DNA of 64,000 nt, from positions 124,001 to 188,000 of the forward strand of contig NZ_JQKP01000003.1 in assembly GCF_000746095.1 (NCBI RefSeq), written 5' to 3'. The position numbers and the translations under genes were made by a program. Source of the stretch: Ferriphaselus sp. R-1 (lineage in GTDB: Bacteria > Pseudomonadota > Gammaproteobacteria > Burkholderiales > Gallionellaceae). This document shows, one piece after another, positions 54,794 through 64,000 of this stretch (position 1 is the first letter of the stretch; each line of letters starts with the position of its first letter). A model generated the notes under the pieces. It was given only the letters and a program-made list of their open reading frames with translations, made no database searches and was not told the origin of the DNA.

Positions 54794-55677
54794 GGCTGGC
54801 TCGCCAGCACCCGCCCTGCGACCGCCGACAGCTTCTCGACCATGGCCGGGTCGCGCACCGCAGGCGCAGTCATGACTGCATGTTGCAAAGCGCTGCGGCA
54901 AGTGCAAGCGGCGGCGCAGGCATCCGCGCCGATGGCGGGAACGGCTTGTTTCACCAGTGTGCGGGCGTTGTCGGCGTTGGCCAGCAACACCTTGATGATC
55001 TCATCCACCGTCACCGCATCGTGGCCGGGATGCCAGCAGTCGTAATCGGTGACCATCGCCACGGTGGCGTAGCAGATCTCGGCTTCGCGGGCGAGTTTGG
55101 CCTCGGGCATGTTGGTCATGCCGATCACATCGCAACCCCACTGCCGGTACAGCTCGGACTCAGCCAAGGTGGAGAACTGCGGCCCTTCCATCACCAGATA
55201 GGTGCCGCCGCGCACCGCCTTGATGCCCGCCGCCCGCGCCGCCGCCTCGATGTGGTCACCCAAGCGCGCACATACCGGCTTGGCCACCGAGACATGCGCG
55301 ACCAAGCCGGTGCCGAAGAAGGATTTAGTGCGGGCGAAGGTGCGATCGACGAACTGATCGACGATGACGAAGGTACCCGGCGTGAGGTCTTCGCGCAGCG
55401 AGCCGACCGCGCTCACCGAAATGATGTCGGTCACGCCGACACGCTTGAGCGCGTCGATGTTGGCGCGGAAGTTGATCTCGGATGGCGGCAGACGGTGGCC
55501 GCGCCCGTGGCGTGGCAGGAACACCAACTCCAGCCCGTCGAGTTCACCGAACAGTAATTCATCGGAAGGCTCGCCGAACGGCGATGCGACCTGTTCCCAA
55601 CGGGTGTTGCTCAATCCGGCGATGTCATAGACACCGCTACCACCAATGATGCCGATACGTTTTCGTGTCCCGCTCAT
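54790..55677 (-). CDS. mtnP: S-methyl-5'-thioadenosine phosphorylase
   Basis: 295 residues. Family marks are IGIIGGSGVYDIAGL, PRHGRGHRLPPSEINFRANI (normal), VSAVGSLREDLTPG, TYLVMEGPQFST, VIGMTNMPEAKLAREAEI and VTDYDCWH. It phosphorolyses methylthioadenosine, and in some bacteria 5'-deoxyadenosine, to adenine and the sugar phosphate. First gene of the mtnP-aldolase-apt unit. Confidence 0.95.
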   Translation of the reverse strand: MSGTRKRIGIIGGSGVYDIAGLSNTRWEQVASPFGEPSDELLFGELDGLELVFLPRHGRGHRLPPSEINFRANIDALKRVGVTDIISVSAVGSLREDLTPGTFVIVDQFVDRTFARTKSFFGTGLVAHVSVAKPVCARLGDHIEAAARAAGIKAVRGGTYLVMEGPQFSTLAESELYRQWGCDVIGMTNMPEAKLAREAEICYATVAMVTDYDCWHPGHDAVTVDEIIKVLLANADNARTLVKQAVPAIGADACAAACTCRSALQHAVMTAPAVRDPAMVEKLSAVAGRVLASQP

Positions 55678-55806
55678 TCCATTCCCCCATGTGAGGGACG
55701 GATTGAAACAGGAAGCGTCGATCAGTTCAAGTTATGTGACTTTGCTCACAGACTTGCCGCCCGCAAAATCGTATCTTGCGGCTCCCGCAATCCACACCAG
55801 AGGAGT

Positions 55807-56004
55807 ATGACCATGAGTTCAAACGTAGGTGGTATCGATCGTATCCTGCGCATCGTCGCAGGCGTGGCGCTGATCGCCCTGACATTGACCGGCACCATCG
55901 GTGCCTGGGGCTGGATCGGTGTCGTACCGCTGCTCACCGGACTGTTCAAGTTCTGCCCGTTCTATCCGATACTGGGCATGAACACCTGCCCGATGAAGAA
56001 ATAG
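55807..56004 (+). CDS. DUF2892 small membrane protein
   Basis: 65 residues; either of two ATGs six bases apart may be used, after AGAGGAG. NVGGIDRILRIVAGVALIAL and PLLTGLFKFCPFYPILGMNTC match DUF2892 (YgaP-type membrane domain), with two membrane helices and conserved cysteines. The family often accompanies rhodanese or sulfur redox genes. It ends at a strong terminator. Confidence 0.9.
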   Translation: MTMSSNVGGIDRILRIVAGVALIALTLTGTIGAWGWIGVVPLLTGLFKFCPFYPILGMNTCPMKK

Positions 56005-56029
56005 TTTCCCCAGCCTGCAAAGGCGACCT

Positions 56030-56065
56030 GACCCGACAACTCCTCCCTTTGTCGGGTCTTTTTTT
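56030..56065 (+). terminator. Rho-independent terminator after the DUF2892 gene
   Basis: GACCCGACAA pairs with TTGTCGGGTC across a nine-base loop and is followed by seven T. It lies 26 bases after the stop. Confidence 0.92.
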
Positions 56066-56080
56066 GACCAGGAGCAAACC

Positions 56081-56647
56081 ATGCTGAACAAACTACTGCT
56101 GAGCGCCATCGTGGCGGCTTTCTCCCTTCCCGCTGTGGCTGCAGAAGCCACGCCCGAGGCCGCCAAGGCCATCGCCCTGCCCTTCCTGAAACAGCTTGCC
56201 GCCGAGAACCAGAAGGCAGTCGCCGAAGGCGGCCCCGAATCCGCCATCCAGGTGTGCAAGGAGATCGCCCCGAGAATGGCGGGCGAAGCCTCGCGCAAAC
56301 ACGGCCTGAAGCTGAGCCGGGTATCGCTGAAAGTGCGCAATCCCATGCTGGGCACGCCGGATGCCTGGGAACAGAAAGTCCTGCAAGGATTCGAGGCGCG
56401 CGCCGCCAAGGGCGAGAAGCCCGAGACCATCGAGTTCTCCGAAGTCGTGCAGGAACCCGCTGGCAAGTATTTCCGCTTCATGAAGGCCATCGCCCTGCAA
56501 CCCGGCTGCGTCAGTTGTCACGGCGCGAGCGAGCAGATCTCCGATGCCACCAAGGCCCGTCTGGCCGAGGACTATCCCTACGACCGGGCTACCGGCTACG
56601 CTCCCGGACAGATCCGTGGCGCAGTCAGCATCAAGCAAGCCATGTGA
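56081..56647 (+). CDS. Periplasmic haem protein of the Tll0287/DUF3365 type
   Basis: 188 residues. A signal peptide (about 1-20, ending AVAAEA) precedes a helical domain. One c-type haem motif, GCVSCH (about 144-149), lies in ALQPGCVSCHGAS. The sequence FLKQLAAENQKAV, IQVCKEIAPRMAGEAS, KYFRFMKAI and RGAVSIKQ fits the Tll0287-like/DUF3365 sensor domain as a free protein. It may carry electrons or sense redox state. It precedes copA by 83 bases. Confidence 0.88.
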   Translation: MLNKLLLSAIVAAFSLPAVAAEATPEAAKAIALPFLKQLAAENQKAVAEGGPESAIQVCKEIAPRMAGEASRKHGLKLSRVSLKVRNPMLGTPDAWEQKVLQGFEARAAKGEKPETIEFSEVVQEPAGKYFRFMKAIALQPGCVSCHGASEQISDATKARLAEDYPYDRATGYAPGQIRGAVSIKQAM

Positions 56648-56730
56648 TGCCGCTCGCCTGCCAGCCCGCAAGCCGCAGCGCGGGTCCGGTAGGCGGCTGC
56701 CGTTCGTGACATAATCGGCGCGGAGGAACC

Positions 56731-58914
56731 ATGTCAGCAACCCATACCGACCACGCCGAACTTCAGATCACCGGGATGCGATGCGCATCCTGTTCCGCAC
56801 GCCTGGAAAAATCGCTGAACCAGCTCCCCGGCGTATGTGCCGTGGTCAACATCGCCACCGAAAAAGCCAGCCTGAGCTTCGACCCTGCGCAGATCACCGA
56901 GGGCGCGCTGATCGAAGCAGTGCGCAAGACCGGCTTCGACGCACATCCTGCACGCGATTTCGCCGCCGAGAAACAGGAGCGACTGGCCCAGCTACGTCGC
57001 GAGCAAAGGCTATTCGTCACCTCACTCGCACTCGCCTCGCCCCTCCTGCTGGAGATGGTCGGAATGCTGCTCGGCTTCCACGTCATGTTGCCGATCTGGC
57101 TGGAGTGGCTGCTGGCGACCCCGATCCAGTTCTGGGCCGGCAGCCGGTTCTACATCGGGGCGTGGAAAGCATTGCGCAGCGGCGGCAGCAACATGGACGT
57201 GCTGGTCGCGCTCGGCACCAGTGCCGCCTATTTCATGAGCTGCGCCGTCTGGCTGTTCGAGCTCGATCAACCCGTATATTTCGAGGCCAGCGCCACCCTC
57301 ATCACGCTGGTGCTGATGGGCAAGCTGCTGGAAGCGCGCGCCAAGGGCAAAGCCTCGGCTGCGCTGGAGTCACTGTTCAATCTGCAACCCAAGCTCGCCC
57401 ACACCGAACGCAACGGCCAGCTGCTGGATGTCTCGGTCGGCCAGTTGCGGCCCGATGACATCTTCATCGTGCGTCCGGGCGAAAGTGTGCCGGTGGACGG
57501 CGTGGTGCTGGATGGCGTGTCCAGCCTGGACGAGGCCATGCTCACCGGCGAAAGCCTGCCGCGCGCCAAACAGAGCGGCGACACCGTGTATGCCGCCACG
57601 CTCAACCAGCAAGGCCTGCTGCGCTGCCGCGCCATGGCGGTCGGCTCGCGCACCCAGCTTTCCGCCATCATCCGGCTGGTTGAACAGGCGCAAGGCTCCA
57701 AAGCGCCCATCCAGAGACTGGCCGACCGGATCTCGGCCATCTTCGTCCCCACGGTGCTGGTCATCGCCGCCCTGACGTTCGCCGCCTGGTGGCTGGCCGG
57801 TGCCGGGTTCGCCACGGCGCTGATCAACGCCGTGGCCGTGCTGGTCATCGCCTGCCCGTGTGCGCTGGGCCTGGCCACACCGACCGCCGTGGTGGTGGCC
57901 ACCGGACGTGCCGCGCAAGCCGGCATCCTGATACGCGATGCCGCCGCACTGGAGCGGGCGCACCAGCTGAAGGTGCTAGTGGTGGACAAGACCGGCACGC
58001 TGACCGCAGGCAAACCTGTAGTGACCGCGCTGCTGCCGGTTGCGGGCGTGACCGCGCATGAACTGCTTGCGACCGCCGCTGCGCTGGCCCAGCACTCGAC
58101 CCACCCGCTGTCACGCACCCTCGCCGAATCCGCCGCACTACAGGGCATCGCACTGCCGGAGGTGTTCGGGTTCGGCGAACTGACCGGGCAAGGTTTGCAC
58201 GGCGATGTGGCCGGTGCGGCCTGTCTGCTGGGTTCGCCCGAGTTCCTGCGGCTACAGGGCATCGCGCTAGATCAGGCGCAACTCATGCAACAACTCCGTC
58301 AGGGCCAGACCGTCATCGCGCTGGCCCGCTCTGCCCGACTGGCAGGCCTGATCGCCTTGGCCGACCCGGTGCGCGACAGCAGCCGCGCCGCCGTTGCTCG
58401 TCTGCAGGCGCTCGGTGTGCGGGTGGTGATGCTCAGCGGCGACAATCCCGAGACCGCCGCCGCCATCGCCGCCGAGGTCGGCATCAGCGAGTTTAGGGCC
58501 GAAGTGTTGCCACAGGACAAGGCAGAGCACGTCCAGAGCCTGAAGCAGGCTGGCGAGCTGGTCGGCATGGTGGGTGACGGCATCAATGACGCGCCTGCGC
58601 TGGCCGCCGCCGATGTCAGCTTTGCCATGAAGAGCGGCAGCGACATCGCCATCGAGGCCGCTGACATCACGCTGATGCGCAACGATCTGATGAGCGTCGC
58701 CGACGCGCTCGACCTATCCAAAGTCACGCTCGCCAAGATACGCCAGAACCTGTTCTTCGCCTTCGGCTACAACATCCTGGGCATCCCCCTCGCCGCACTG
58801 GGAATGCTGGACCCGGTCATCGCGGGCGCTGCCATGGCACTGAGTTCCGTCTCGGTGGTGAGCAACGCCCTGCTTCTCAAACGCTGGGCTCCGCGCGGCC
58901 ACAACTCAAGGTAG
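56731..58914 (+). CDS. copA: Copper-transporting P-type ATPase
   Basis: 727 residues. One N-terminal metal-binding domain with GMRCASC is followed by eight membrane helices with CPC in [14 protein letters not shown], phosphorylation site [10 protein letters not shown], the HP motif STHPLS and hinge [16 protein letters not shown]. This is the copper(I) export pattern. A CATAAT box at 56710-56715, followed by CGGCGCGG, may be its promoter, 16 bases before the ATG. No CueR box was identified. Confidence 0.95.
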   Translation: MSATHTDHAELQITGMRCASCSARLEKSLNQLPGVCAVVNIATEKASLSFDPAQITEGALIEAVRKTGFDAHPARDFAAEKQERLAQLRREQRLFVTSLALASPLLLEMVGMLLGFHVMLPIWLEWLLATPIQFWAGSRFYIGAWKALRSGGSNMDVLVALGTSAAYFMSCAVWLFELDQPVYFEASATLITLVLMGKLLEARAKGKASAALESLFNLQPKLAHTERNGQLLDVSVGQLRPDDIFIVRPGESVPVDGVVLDGVSSLDEAMLTGESLPRAKQSGDTVYAATLNQQGLLRCRAMAVGSRTQLSAIIRLVEQAQGSKAPIQRLADRISAIFVPTVLVIAALTFAAWWLAGAGFATALINAVAVLVIACPCALGLATPTAVVVATGRAAQAGILIRDAAALERAHQLKVLVVDKTGTLTAGKPVVTALLPVAGVTAHELLATAAALAQHSTHPLSRTLAESAALQGIALPEVFGFGELTGQGLHGDVAGAACLLGSPEFLRLQGIALDQAQLMQQLRQGQTVIALARSARLAGLIALADPVRDSSRAAVARLQALGVRVVMLSGDNPETAAAIAAEVGISEFRAEVLPQDKAEHVQSLKQAGELVGMVGDGINDAPALAAADVSFAMKSGSDIAIEAADITLMRNDLMSVADALDLSKVTLAKIRQNLFFAFGYNILGIPLAALGMLDPVIAGAAMALSSVSVVSNALLLKRWAPRGHNSR

Positions 58915-58953
58915 CCACACTACCGAGCCTCAAGAAAAGAAAGGAACTGCCTG

Positions 58954-59382
58954 ATGATGTCCTCCGCCATGGAATACGTGTTCTTCGATCCCGCGCTGCA
59001 AAGCCGCTTCACCTCGCTGCTGGAGCAGCGGTCGGTGAGCTGGGAGGTGCGTACCGATACGATGGGAGGGACGGTCGTCGGCATCTCCGACGCGCTGCCG
59101 GACGAGGTCATGGACGAGATCGAGGCCTGTTACGACACCCTGCTCGACGAACAGTCGGAGCTGGCGACCCAGCACGAAGGCTGGGTGGACAAGCGCTTGG
59201 CCGGAGTCCAGGTACATCTGCCGGATGGCCGCGAACGCACCGTGGCGCTCTCGCCCGAGCTCGCCAACCGCCTGCTGGCACACTTCTCGGCAGAGGAAGT
59301 CGCCGAACTGGTGAACGCCATCGCCGCCAGTCTGAGTCAGGATTTCAACGGGCCGATCTGCTGCTACCCGGAAGCCAAGTAA
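58954..59382 (+). CDS. Conserved hypothetical protein
   Basis: 142 residues, start 58954 with AAGGA eight bases upstream (a second ATG follows at once). Acidic, soluble, no signal peptide. Blocks such as VFFDPALQSRFTSLLEQRSV, DEVMDEIEACYDTLLDEQ and LAGVQVHLPDGRERTVALSPELANRLL look like a conserved but uncharacterised family. I recognise no function. It lies 39 bases after copA and converges on truA. Confidence 0.75.
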   Translation: MMSSAMEYVFFDPALQSRFTSLLEQRSVSWEVRTDTMGGTVVGISDALPDEVMDEIEACYDTLLDEQSELATQHEGWVDKRLAGVQVHLPDGRERTVALSPELANRLLAHFSAEEVAELVNAIAASLSQDFNGPICCYPEAK

Positions 59383-59385
59383 GGC

Positions 59386-60144
59386 TCAACGACGCGGCAA
59401 TCCCCACTTCGCGTCGTATTCCGCGCTGCAAAAATACAGCCCGTCCGGCGCGAAGGTAGGCGCGGCTAGGGCACGGGAGCGACTCTCCAGCACGTCGCGC
59501 ACCCATTCCGGCGGGTGTTTGCCCTTGCCGACGTAGACCAGACTGCCCACGAGGTTGCGCACCATGTGGTGCAGAAAGGCATTGGCGGCCAGCTCGAACA
59601 CGATCAGCTCGCCTTCGCGCCGGATGTCCAGACGGTGCAAGTGCTTGACCGGCGATTTGGCCTGACACTCTGCCGCGCGGAAGGCGGTGAAATCGTGCTC
59701 GCCCAGCAGATACGCTGCGGCAGCGCGCATCGCTTCCACATCCAGCGGCAGATGGAACCAGCCCACCTTGCCGTGCCGGATGGCGGGGCGCACTGGCCGG
59801 TCCAGCAGCACGTAGCGGTAACTGCGGCCATGCGCGGAAAAGCGGGCATGGAACTCGTCCGGCACGGCATGCGCCCACAGCACGGATACGTTCTTCGGCA
59901 GCAGCGCGTTGGTACCCCGCACCCAGGCAGACAGCGGACGCTCGACCCCGGTATCGAAATGCACAACTTGTTCTAGCGCGTGCACGCCGGTATCGGTGCG
60001 CCCGGCGGCGATCACCGCCACCGGCTGGGCGGCCACGCCGGACAGCGCGGCCTGCAACACATCCTGCACGGTGTTGCCGTGCGGCTGCGACTGCCAACCG
60101 TAATAGGCGCTGCCGTCATATTCCACCCCCAGCGCGATCCTCAT
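59386..60144 (-). CDS. truA: tRNA pseudouridine synthase A
   Basis: 252 residues from the ATG at 60142-60144. The catalytic aspartate is in AAGRTDTGVHALEQVVHF. Other marks are GVEYDGSAYYGWQ, GTNALLP, RFSAHGRSYRYVLL, and FLHHMVRNLVGSLV near the end. It makes pseudouridine at tRNA positions 38-40. Its start overlaps the stop of the EcfT-like gene by four bases. Confidence 0.97.
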   Translation of the reverse strand: MRIALGVEYDGSAYYGWQSQPHGNTVQDVLQAALSGVAAQPVAVIAAGRTDTGVHALEQVVHFDTGVERPLSAWVRGTNALLPKNVSVLWAHAVPDEFHARFSAHGRSYRYVLLDRPVRPAIRHGKVGWFHLPLDVEAMRAAAAYLLGEHDFTAFRAAECQAKSPVKHLHRLDIRREGELIVFELAANAFLHHMVRNLVGSLVYVGKGKHPPEWVRDVLESRSRALAAPTFAPDGLYFCSAEYDAKWGLPRR

Positions 60145-60752
60145 AGCCACACCCACAACAGGAACAGTACACCCGCGCCCAAGGCCACGCCGTCACGCGC
60201 TCCCACGCGGTGATGCGGCAGTTCGATCACGCCGGGAGCGACGGTGGCCGGTGCCAGCATTTCCTCCAGACTGCCACGCCAACCCGCTTTGCGGCTGAAC
60301 ATCGCAGATTCCGCGTAGTGCAGGGTCAAGGCCAGACGCACCGCCAGCCGATCCCGCGCCAGGCCCAGGAAACGCAACGGCCAGCACAACCAATAGACTC
60401 CGCTGATGAGCTGCGGAGTATCCAGGCGAGTCAGCAGGATAGCCAGGGCCGCCAGTGCGCAGAACAACCGGCCCAGTTGCAACGCGCCGTCCTGCACGCC
60501 TTCCAGCGTCGGGCTGAATGCGGGCAGGTTCTCCAGCAAGGGGATGCCCGGCGTGGTCCAGGCATAGATGACGAGCAGCGTAAGCATGATCCAGCGGGTG
60601 CGGCGCAGCAACTGGCGCAGTCTATCCGCCGCCGCCCACATGGCGAGCAGCAACAGCACGGTTCCCAGCCCAAGTAGCAGTGCTGGTTTCGCCAGTTGCA
60701 AAGCCAGTGTCAGAATGATCCAGAGCAGGATTTGCGCTGCCGGGTGCAGCAT
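60141..60752 (-). CDS. EcfT/CbiQ-like membrane protein
   Basis: 203 residues from the ATG at 60750-60752. Five or so membrane helices, with a cytoplasmic loop (LARDRLAVRLALTLHYAE) like the coupling helices of ECF transporter T proteins. No EcfA ATPase or substrate-binding S gene is nearby, so the partner is unknown. It is coupled to truA. Confidence 0.72.
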   Translation of the reverse strand: MLHPAAQILLWIILTLALQLAKPALLLGLGTVLLLLAMWAAADRLRQLLRRTRWIMLTLLVIYAWTTPGIPLLENLPAFSPTLEGVQDGALQLGRLFCALAALAILLTRLDTPQLISGVYWLCWPLRFLGLARDRLAVRLALTLHYAESAMFSRKAGWRGSLEEMLAPATVAPGVIELPHHRVGARDGVALGAGVLFLLWVWL

Positions 60753-60818
60753 CAGACTCTCCTTAAACAAAAACGGCAGCCAGCAAAGCTGACCGCCGCA
60801 TCATGAGACATCGTGTGC

Positions 60819-63065
60819 TCAGGCCGATGGCAGCATCTGCAACAACTGCTCTGCCGTGGTTTTCTGCTCGGCATCCCCCTCGGCCATGACCTCCTCAAGG
60901 ATCTCCCGCGCACCGGCATCGTCGCCCATCTCCTGATAGGCCCGCGCCAGATCGAGCTTGGTCGCCACTTGCAGCCATTGTTCACCCTTGGCATGCAACT
61001 CCTCTTCGGTCAGGTTGGTATCGTCGATCAGGTTCAGATCGACTCCTTCCATGCCCGGCAACGGCGGCACAGACGCAGTCTCCGGCGGAGTGAAATCGGC
61101 GATGGTCGGGATATCCAGCTCGACTTCTGCCCCTGCGACCGGGGCGGCGGGAGCTTCATGTACGGCGGATTCAACAGCGGCATCGCTAGGCTCAGCGACC
61201 GCCTCAGGCGCAACTGCAGGCGACTCGTCAGCAGTCACCGGAGCAACCGGCTCCTCAATCTCACCGTCCAGCAGGATCTCTGGCTCGCTCGTCGCTGCGG
61301 CAGCCTCCTCACTCACGGCGGGTTGCGCCAGGAACGTCGGGATCTCGGCAGCGATGTCGATGGCTGGCGCGCCCTCCCCTCTCTCAGGCTCTGCCTCGAA
61401 CACTGGCTCCTCCTGCGATTCGGCAACGAACTCCGGTAGCGCTACGCTCGCGTCGGATGCCGGCTGATCCAGGGCGGCGAAGCCAGACTCCAGGTCCGCT
61501 GCCGACCGCGCCGCCTGATCCTCTGCAGCCTCCAGCGACATCGCGGCGGCAGAGATCTGGACCGGAGGCTCATCTTCCTCATCAGCCACCGTCACAGTCG
61601 GCTCGACCTCTTCCACGACCTCGGCGAGCGGCTCCTGGGTCACATCCACCAAGGCTTCAGCTCCTTCCTCGGCGATGGCCGTGTTGACCAGCAACTCCGA
61701 AGTCTCCGGCAGTGGCTCGGCGGCGACCGGAGCCGCCGCAGCCGCCGCGCCCGGTTTCTTGGTGGCAGTCTTTTCCTTACGCCCACGGCGCATGAACAAC
61801 CAGCCACCCACACCAGCCAGCAACAGCGCCGCGCCCCCCCACAGGTATTTGGCGACATTCGCACCAGGCTTCACTTCCACCTCGGGCTCGCTCTTGGCCA
61901 CAGCCGGGACCGCCGAAGCGGGCTCGGTCGCGGCTGCGGCAGACTCAGGCTGCGCGACGGCGGCAGCCGATTGTGCGACAGGCGGTGCGGCGCGCTCGGT
62001 AGGTTCTGCAGCGGCTGCCGAAGCCGCCGGGGCTACCGCAGACTTCAATTCGAGCAGACGCTGCATCTCGCGATTGTTCTTTTCCAGCATCGCGATCCTG
62101 TCCTTGCTTTCCTGCAAGGCCTGGTCACGTGCGATCAGATCCTCCTCCATGGCGTGCAGCTTATCCTTGAGGGATTTGACCTCGGCTGCGGACTTCTCCG
62201 CGCCGGGGGCATCTCCCTTGGATAATTTCAGCACTTCCTGATGGGACGAGGTGTCGGCGACATCGCGTGCCGATACGGCATTGCCTATCTTGCCGGATGA
62301 CTGCCGGTCCGAAGCTTCGGTATCCGGCTCGGCCAGGCTGCCCGACACCTTTCTCCGATAGGCATTCCAATCGGCGACCTGTACATGAATGTCCCGACGC
62401 GCCGCAGACTGGGTGACAGCGGCCAGCTCATCGGAACCAGGCATGCGCAGCACCTTGCCGGCCTGGAGCCGATTCATGTTTTTGCCGCTGAATGCCTGCG
62501 GATTGGCGCGGTACAGAGCCACCAGCATCCGCTCCATGCTCACGTCAGCCGGTTTGTTGGCGCGGGCGATCTTGTTCAGGTTGTCGCCGGACTTGACCAA
62601 CACACCGGCCGCCTCGGCTTGATCGCCTTTGATGGCTGGGGCCGTGGCAGCGAGGGAATGAGGCCATTGCGCTATGTATTCGCGCACGGCCTTGCCGGCA
62701 GACGAATCGACCTCCGCCAGCAAAGCCAGTTGCTCGGTATCCACCGGCGAACTGGAGCTCAGTTTCACCACATAACTGCCATTCAGCCGTTTCTCGGCAT
62801 GTGCCGAGACATCACGCAGACTGGATGCGGACAAGGCTACGCCCGGATTCCAATATGCTTCAGGAGCGAATACCTTGACCACCAGGCCATCGGCTTCAGC
62901 GGCATCGGCAAGAGCCAGCTCGATCTCGGCCTGCAATGGCTGACCGCGCCCGGACAATATGGAAATATTGCCCAATGTAGCCGCGCCCGCCAAACCTCCC
63001 CATGCCAAGCCAACGGCAATAGCCAGAAACTTCAGGCGGGTATTCAGCTTGTTTTCCTTGCCCAT
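60819..63065 (-). CDS. fimV: FimV/HubP-like polar landmark protein
   Basis: 748 residues. An N-terminal signal segment precedes a periplasmic FimV domain (LGNISILSGRGQPLQAEIELALADA, split by normal spacing) and a LysM-like domain (VKSGDNLNKIARANK...LQAGKVLRMPG, about 155-210). A coiled-coil (about 285-345) and one membrane helix (about 404-425, WGGAALLLAGVGGWLF) follow. Then comes a long acidic, Ala/Glu/Pro-rich cytoplasmic region and the C-terminal TPR-like FimV domain (KLDLARAYQEMGDDAGAREIL). It organises type IV pili and cell poles. The order asd-fimV-truA is typical. Confidence 0.93.
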   Translation of the reverse strand: MGKENKLNTRLKFLAIAVGLAWGGLAGAATLGNISILSGRGQPLQAEIELALADAAEADGLVVKVFAPEAYWNPGVALSASSLRDVSAHAEKRLNGSYVVKLSSSSPVDTEQLALLAEVDSSAGKAVREYIAQWPHSLAATAPAIKGDQAEAAGVLVKSGDNLNKIARANKPADVSMERMLVALYRANPQAFSGKNMNRLQAGKVLRMPGSDELAAVTQSAARRDIHVQVADWNAYRRKVSGSLAEPDTEASDRQSSGKIGNAVSARDVADTSSHQEVLKLSKGDAPGAEKSAAEVKSLKDKLHAMEEDLIARDQALQESKDRIAMLEKNNREMQRLLELKSAVAPAASAAAAEPTERAAPPVAQSAAAVAQPESAAAATEPASAVPAVAKSEPEVEVKPGANVAKYLWGGAALLLAGVGGWLFMRRGRKEKTATKKPGAAAAAAPVAAEPLPETSELLVNTAIAEEGAEALVDVTQEPLAEVVEEVEPTVTVADEEDEPPVQISAAAMSLEAAEDQAARSAADLESGFAALDQPASDASVALPEFVAESQEEPVFEAEPERGEGAPAIDIAAEIPTFLAQPAVSEEAAAATSEPEILLDGEIEEPVAPVTADESPAVAPEAVAEPSDAAVESAVHEAPAAPVAGAEVELDIPTIADFTPPETASVPPLPGMEGVDLNLIDDTNLTEEELHAKGEQWLQVATKLDLARAYQEMGDDAGAREILEEVMAEGDAEQKTTAEQLLQMLPSA

Positions 63066-63154
63066 ATCTCACTCCCAAATCTGGACCAGCCAGCGTTCAA
63101 CAGCAATGAATCGGTGATGCGCCAACTCTAGCAACCCATGGTTGCCTCAGCAAG

Positions 63155-64000
63155 TCATGCGCCCAGCAATATCCGCAAGGTACGACGCAGCGGTTCAGCC
63201 GCACCCCACAACAACTGGTCGCCACACACAAAGGCACTGAGGTATTCCGGTCCCATGTTGAGCTTGCGCACACGACCGACGGCGATGTCCAGCTTGCCGG
63301 TAACGGCGGTCGGGGTCAGCTCCTTGACGCTGAGCGCGCGGTCGTTGGCCACGAACTTGACCCACGGGTTGCCGCCACGGATCAGCGCCTCGATCTCGCT
63401 TAGCGGCAAGTCGCGCTTGAGCTTGAGCGTCAGCGCCAGGCTGTGGCAGCGCATCGCGCCGATGCGCACGCACAGGCCATCCACCGGGATGGTCGCCGAG
63501 GTTCCGAGTATCTTGTTCACTTCGGCCTGGCCCTTCCACTCTTCCTTGGACTGGCCGTTGTCCAGCGCCTTGTCAATCCACGGGATCAGGCTGCCCGCCA
63601 GCGGCGCGCCAAAATGCTGGGTCGGGAAGCTGTCAGAACGCATGGTCTCGGCCAGCTTGCGGTCGATCTCCAGGATGGCGGACTTGGGGTCGGCCAACAG
63701 ATCGGCCACCGAAGCGTGCGCCGCGCCCATCTGGTTCAGCAGCTCGCGCATGTTCTGCGCCCCCGCGCCACTGGCGGCCTGGTAGGTCATCGAAGAGACC
63801 CACTCCACCAGCCCGGCATGGAACAAGCCGCCCAGCCCCATCAACAGGATGGAGTTGGTGCAGTTGCCGCCGATGAAATTCTTGCCGCCGTTGGCGATGG
63901 CGGCCTTGATGAGGTCGAGGTTGACCGGGTCGAGCACGATCACCGCGTCGGACTCCATACGCAGCGTCGAGGCCGCGTCGATCCAGTAACCGTTCCAGCC
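63155..64000 (-). CDS. asd: Aspartate-semialdehyde dehydrogenase, C-terminal part (runs off the right edge)
   Basis: 281 residues are visible; the reading frame continues past 64000 ([18 protein letters not shown] before the first internal ATG). The catalytic cysteine is in [19 protein letters not shown]. Other marks are [31 protein letters not shown] and [16 protein letters not shown]. It makes aspartate semialdehyde for lysine, threonine and methionine. This matches the proteobacterial long form. Confidence 0.96.
   Translation of the reverse strand, partial: GWNGYWIDAASTLRMESDAVIVLDPVNLDLIKAAIANGGKNFIGGNCTNSILLMGLGGLFHAGLVEWVSSMTYQAASGAGAQNMRELLNQMGAAHASVADLLADPKSAILEIDRKLAETMRSDSFPTQHFGAPLAGSLIPWIDKALDNGQSKEEWKGQAEVNKILGTSATIPVDGLCVRIGAMRCHSLALTLKLKRDLPLSEIEALIRGGNPWVKFVANDRALSVKELTPTAVTGKLDIAVGRVRKLNMGPEYLSAFVCGDQLLWGAAEPLRRTLRILLGA

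Noticed and set aside
60141-60752. A complete ECF vitamin or metal transporter
   Set aside because: Only the T-type membrane component is visible; no ATPase or substrate-binding component lies near it.

Overview
This window is GC-rich, densely packed bacterial chromosome. It looks like a free-living betaproteobacterium, and the gene mix (paired cyanophycin synthetases, DUF3579 protein, FimV, PPK2, malate:quinone oxidoreductase, polyene/dialkylresorcinol cluster) suggests the Gallionellaceae/Nitrosomonadales side of the class. That placement is inference from gene content; there is no rRNA here. No tRNA, rRNA or CRISPR array was found. Both ends cut a gene: a second cyanophycin synthetase at the left and aspartate-semialdehyde dehydrogenase at the right.

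Layout. 1-5.6 kb is a cyanophycin locus: two cphA-type genes on the minus strand, diverging from an ABC exporter and a DUF1854 protein. 5.6-11.6 kb holds mqo, an rlhA-like U32 gene, a yihY-like gene, wrbA and a HugZ-like gene. 11.6-13.4 kb is an AT-rich two-gene island (DUF1780-like protein plus a membrane-anchored HNH nuclease), followed by terC flanked by two decayed copies of one small gene, then ppk2. 16.7-23.6 kb is the sulfate assimilation regulon: cysB diverging from tauE-like, cysI, cysH, cysD and cysN, with a tandem repeat between cysD and cysN. 23.8-29 kb carries cobD-like, hemH, bcp, phoH2 and a methyltransferase.

29-40 kb is one long minus-strand biosynthetic cluster. It has polyene-type ketosynthase, chain-length factor, dehydratase, ketoreductase and two acyl carrier proteins, then a DarA/DarB-like dialkylresorcinol pair, a BtrH-type acyltransferase and an ABC-2 exporter. 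The logical product is a polyene acid and/or dialkylresorcinol lipid, possibly joined as a flexirubin-like ester. 40-51 kb is mostly housekeeping: folE2, dxs-ispA-xseB, an aminotransferase, a D-2-hydroxyacid dehydrogenase, a flavoprotein, a CpxP-like protein, cytochrome b561, DUF3579, murJ and a thioredoxin.

52.2-53.5 kb contains short gene cassettes separated by two clear integron attC sites, with no integrase in the window. 53.6-55.7 kb is a coupled mtnP-aldolase-apt operon that fits methylthioadenosine/5'-deoxyadenosine salvage. 55.8-64 kb holds DUF2892, a Tll0287-type haem protein, copA, a hypothetical gene, truA with an EcfT-like gene, fimV and asd.

Many genes here start just downstream of a -10-like box of the form TATAAT or TATCAT followed at once by a C/G-rich block, which probably reflects the local promoter style.
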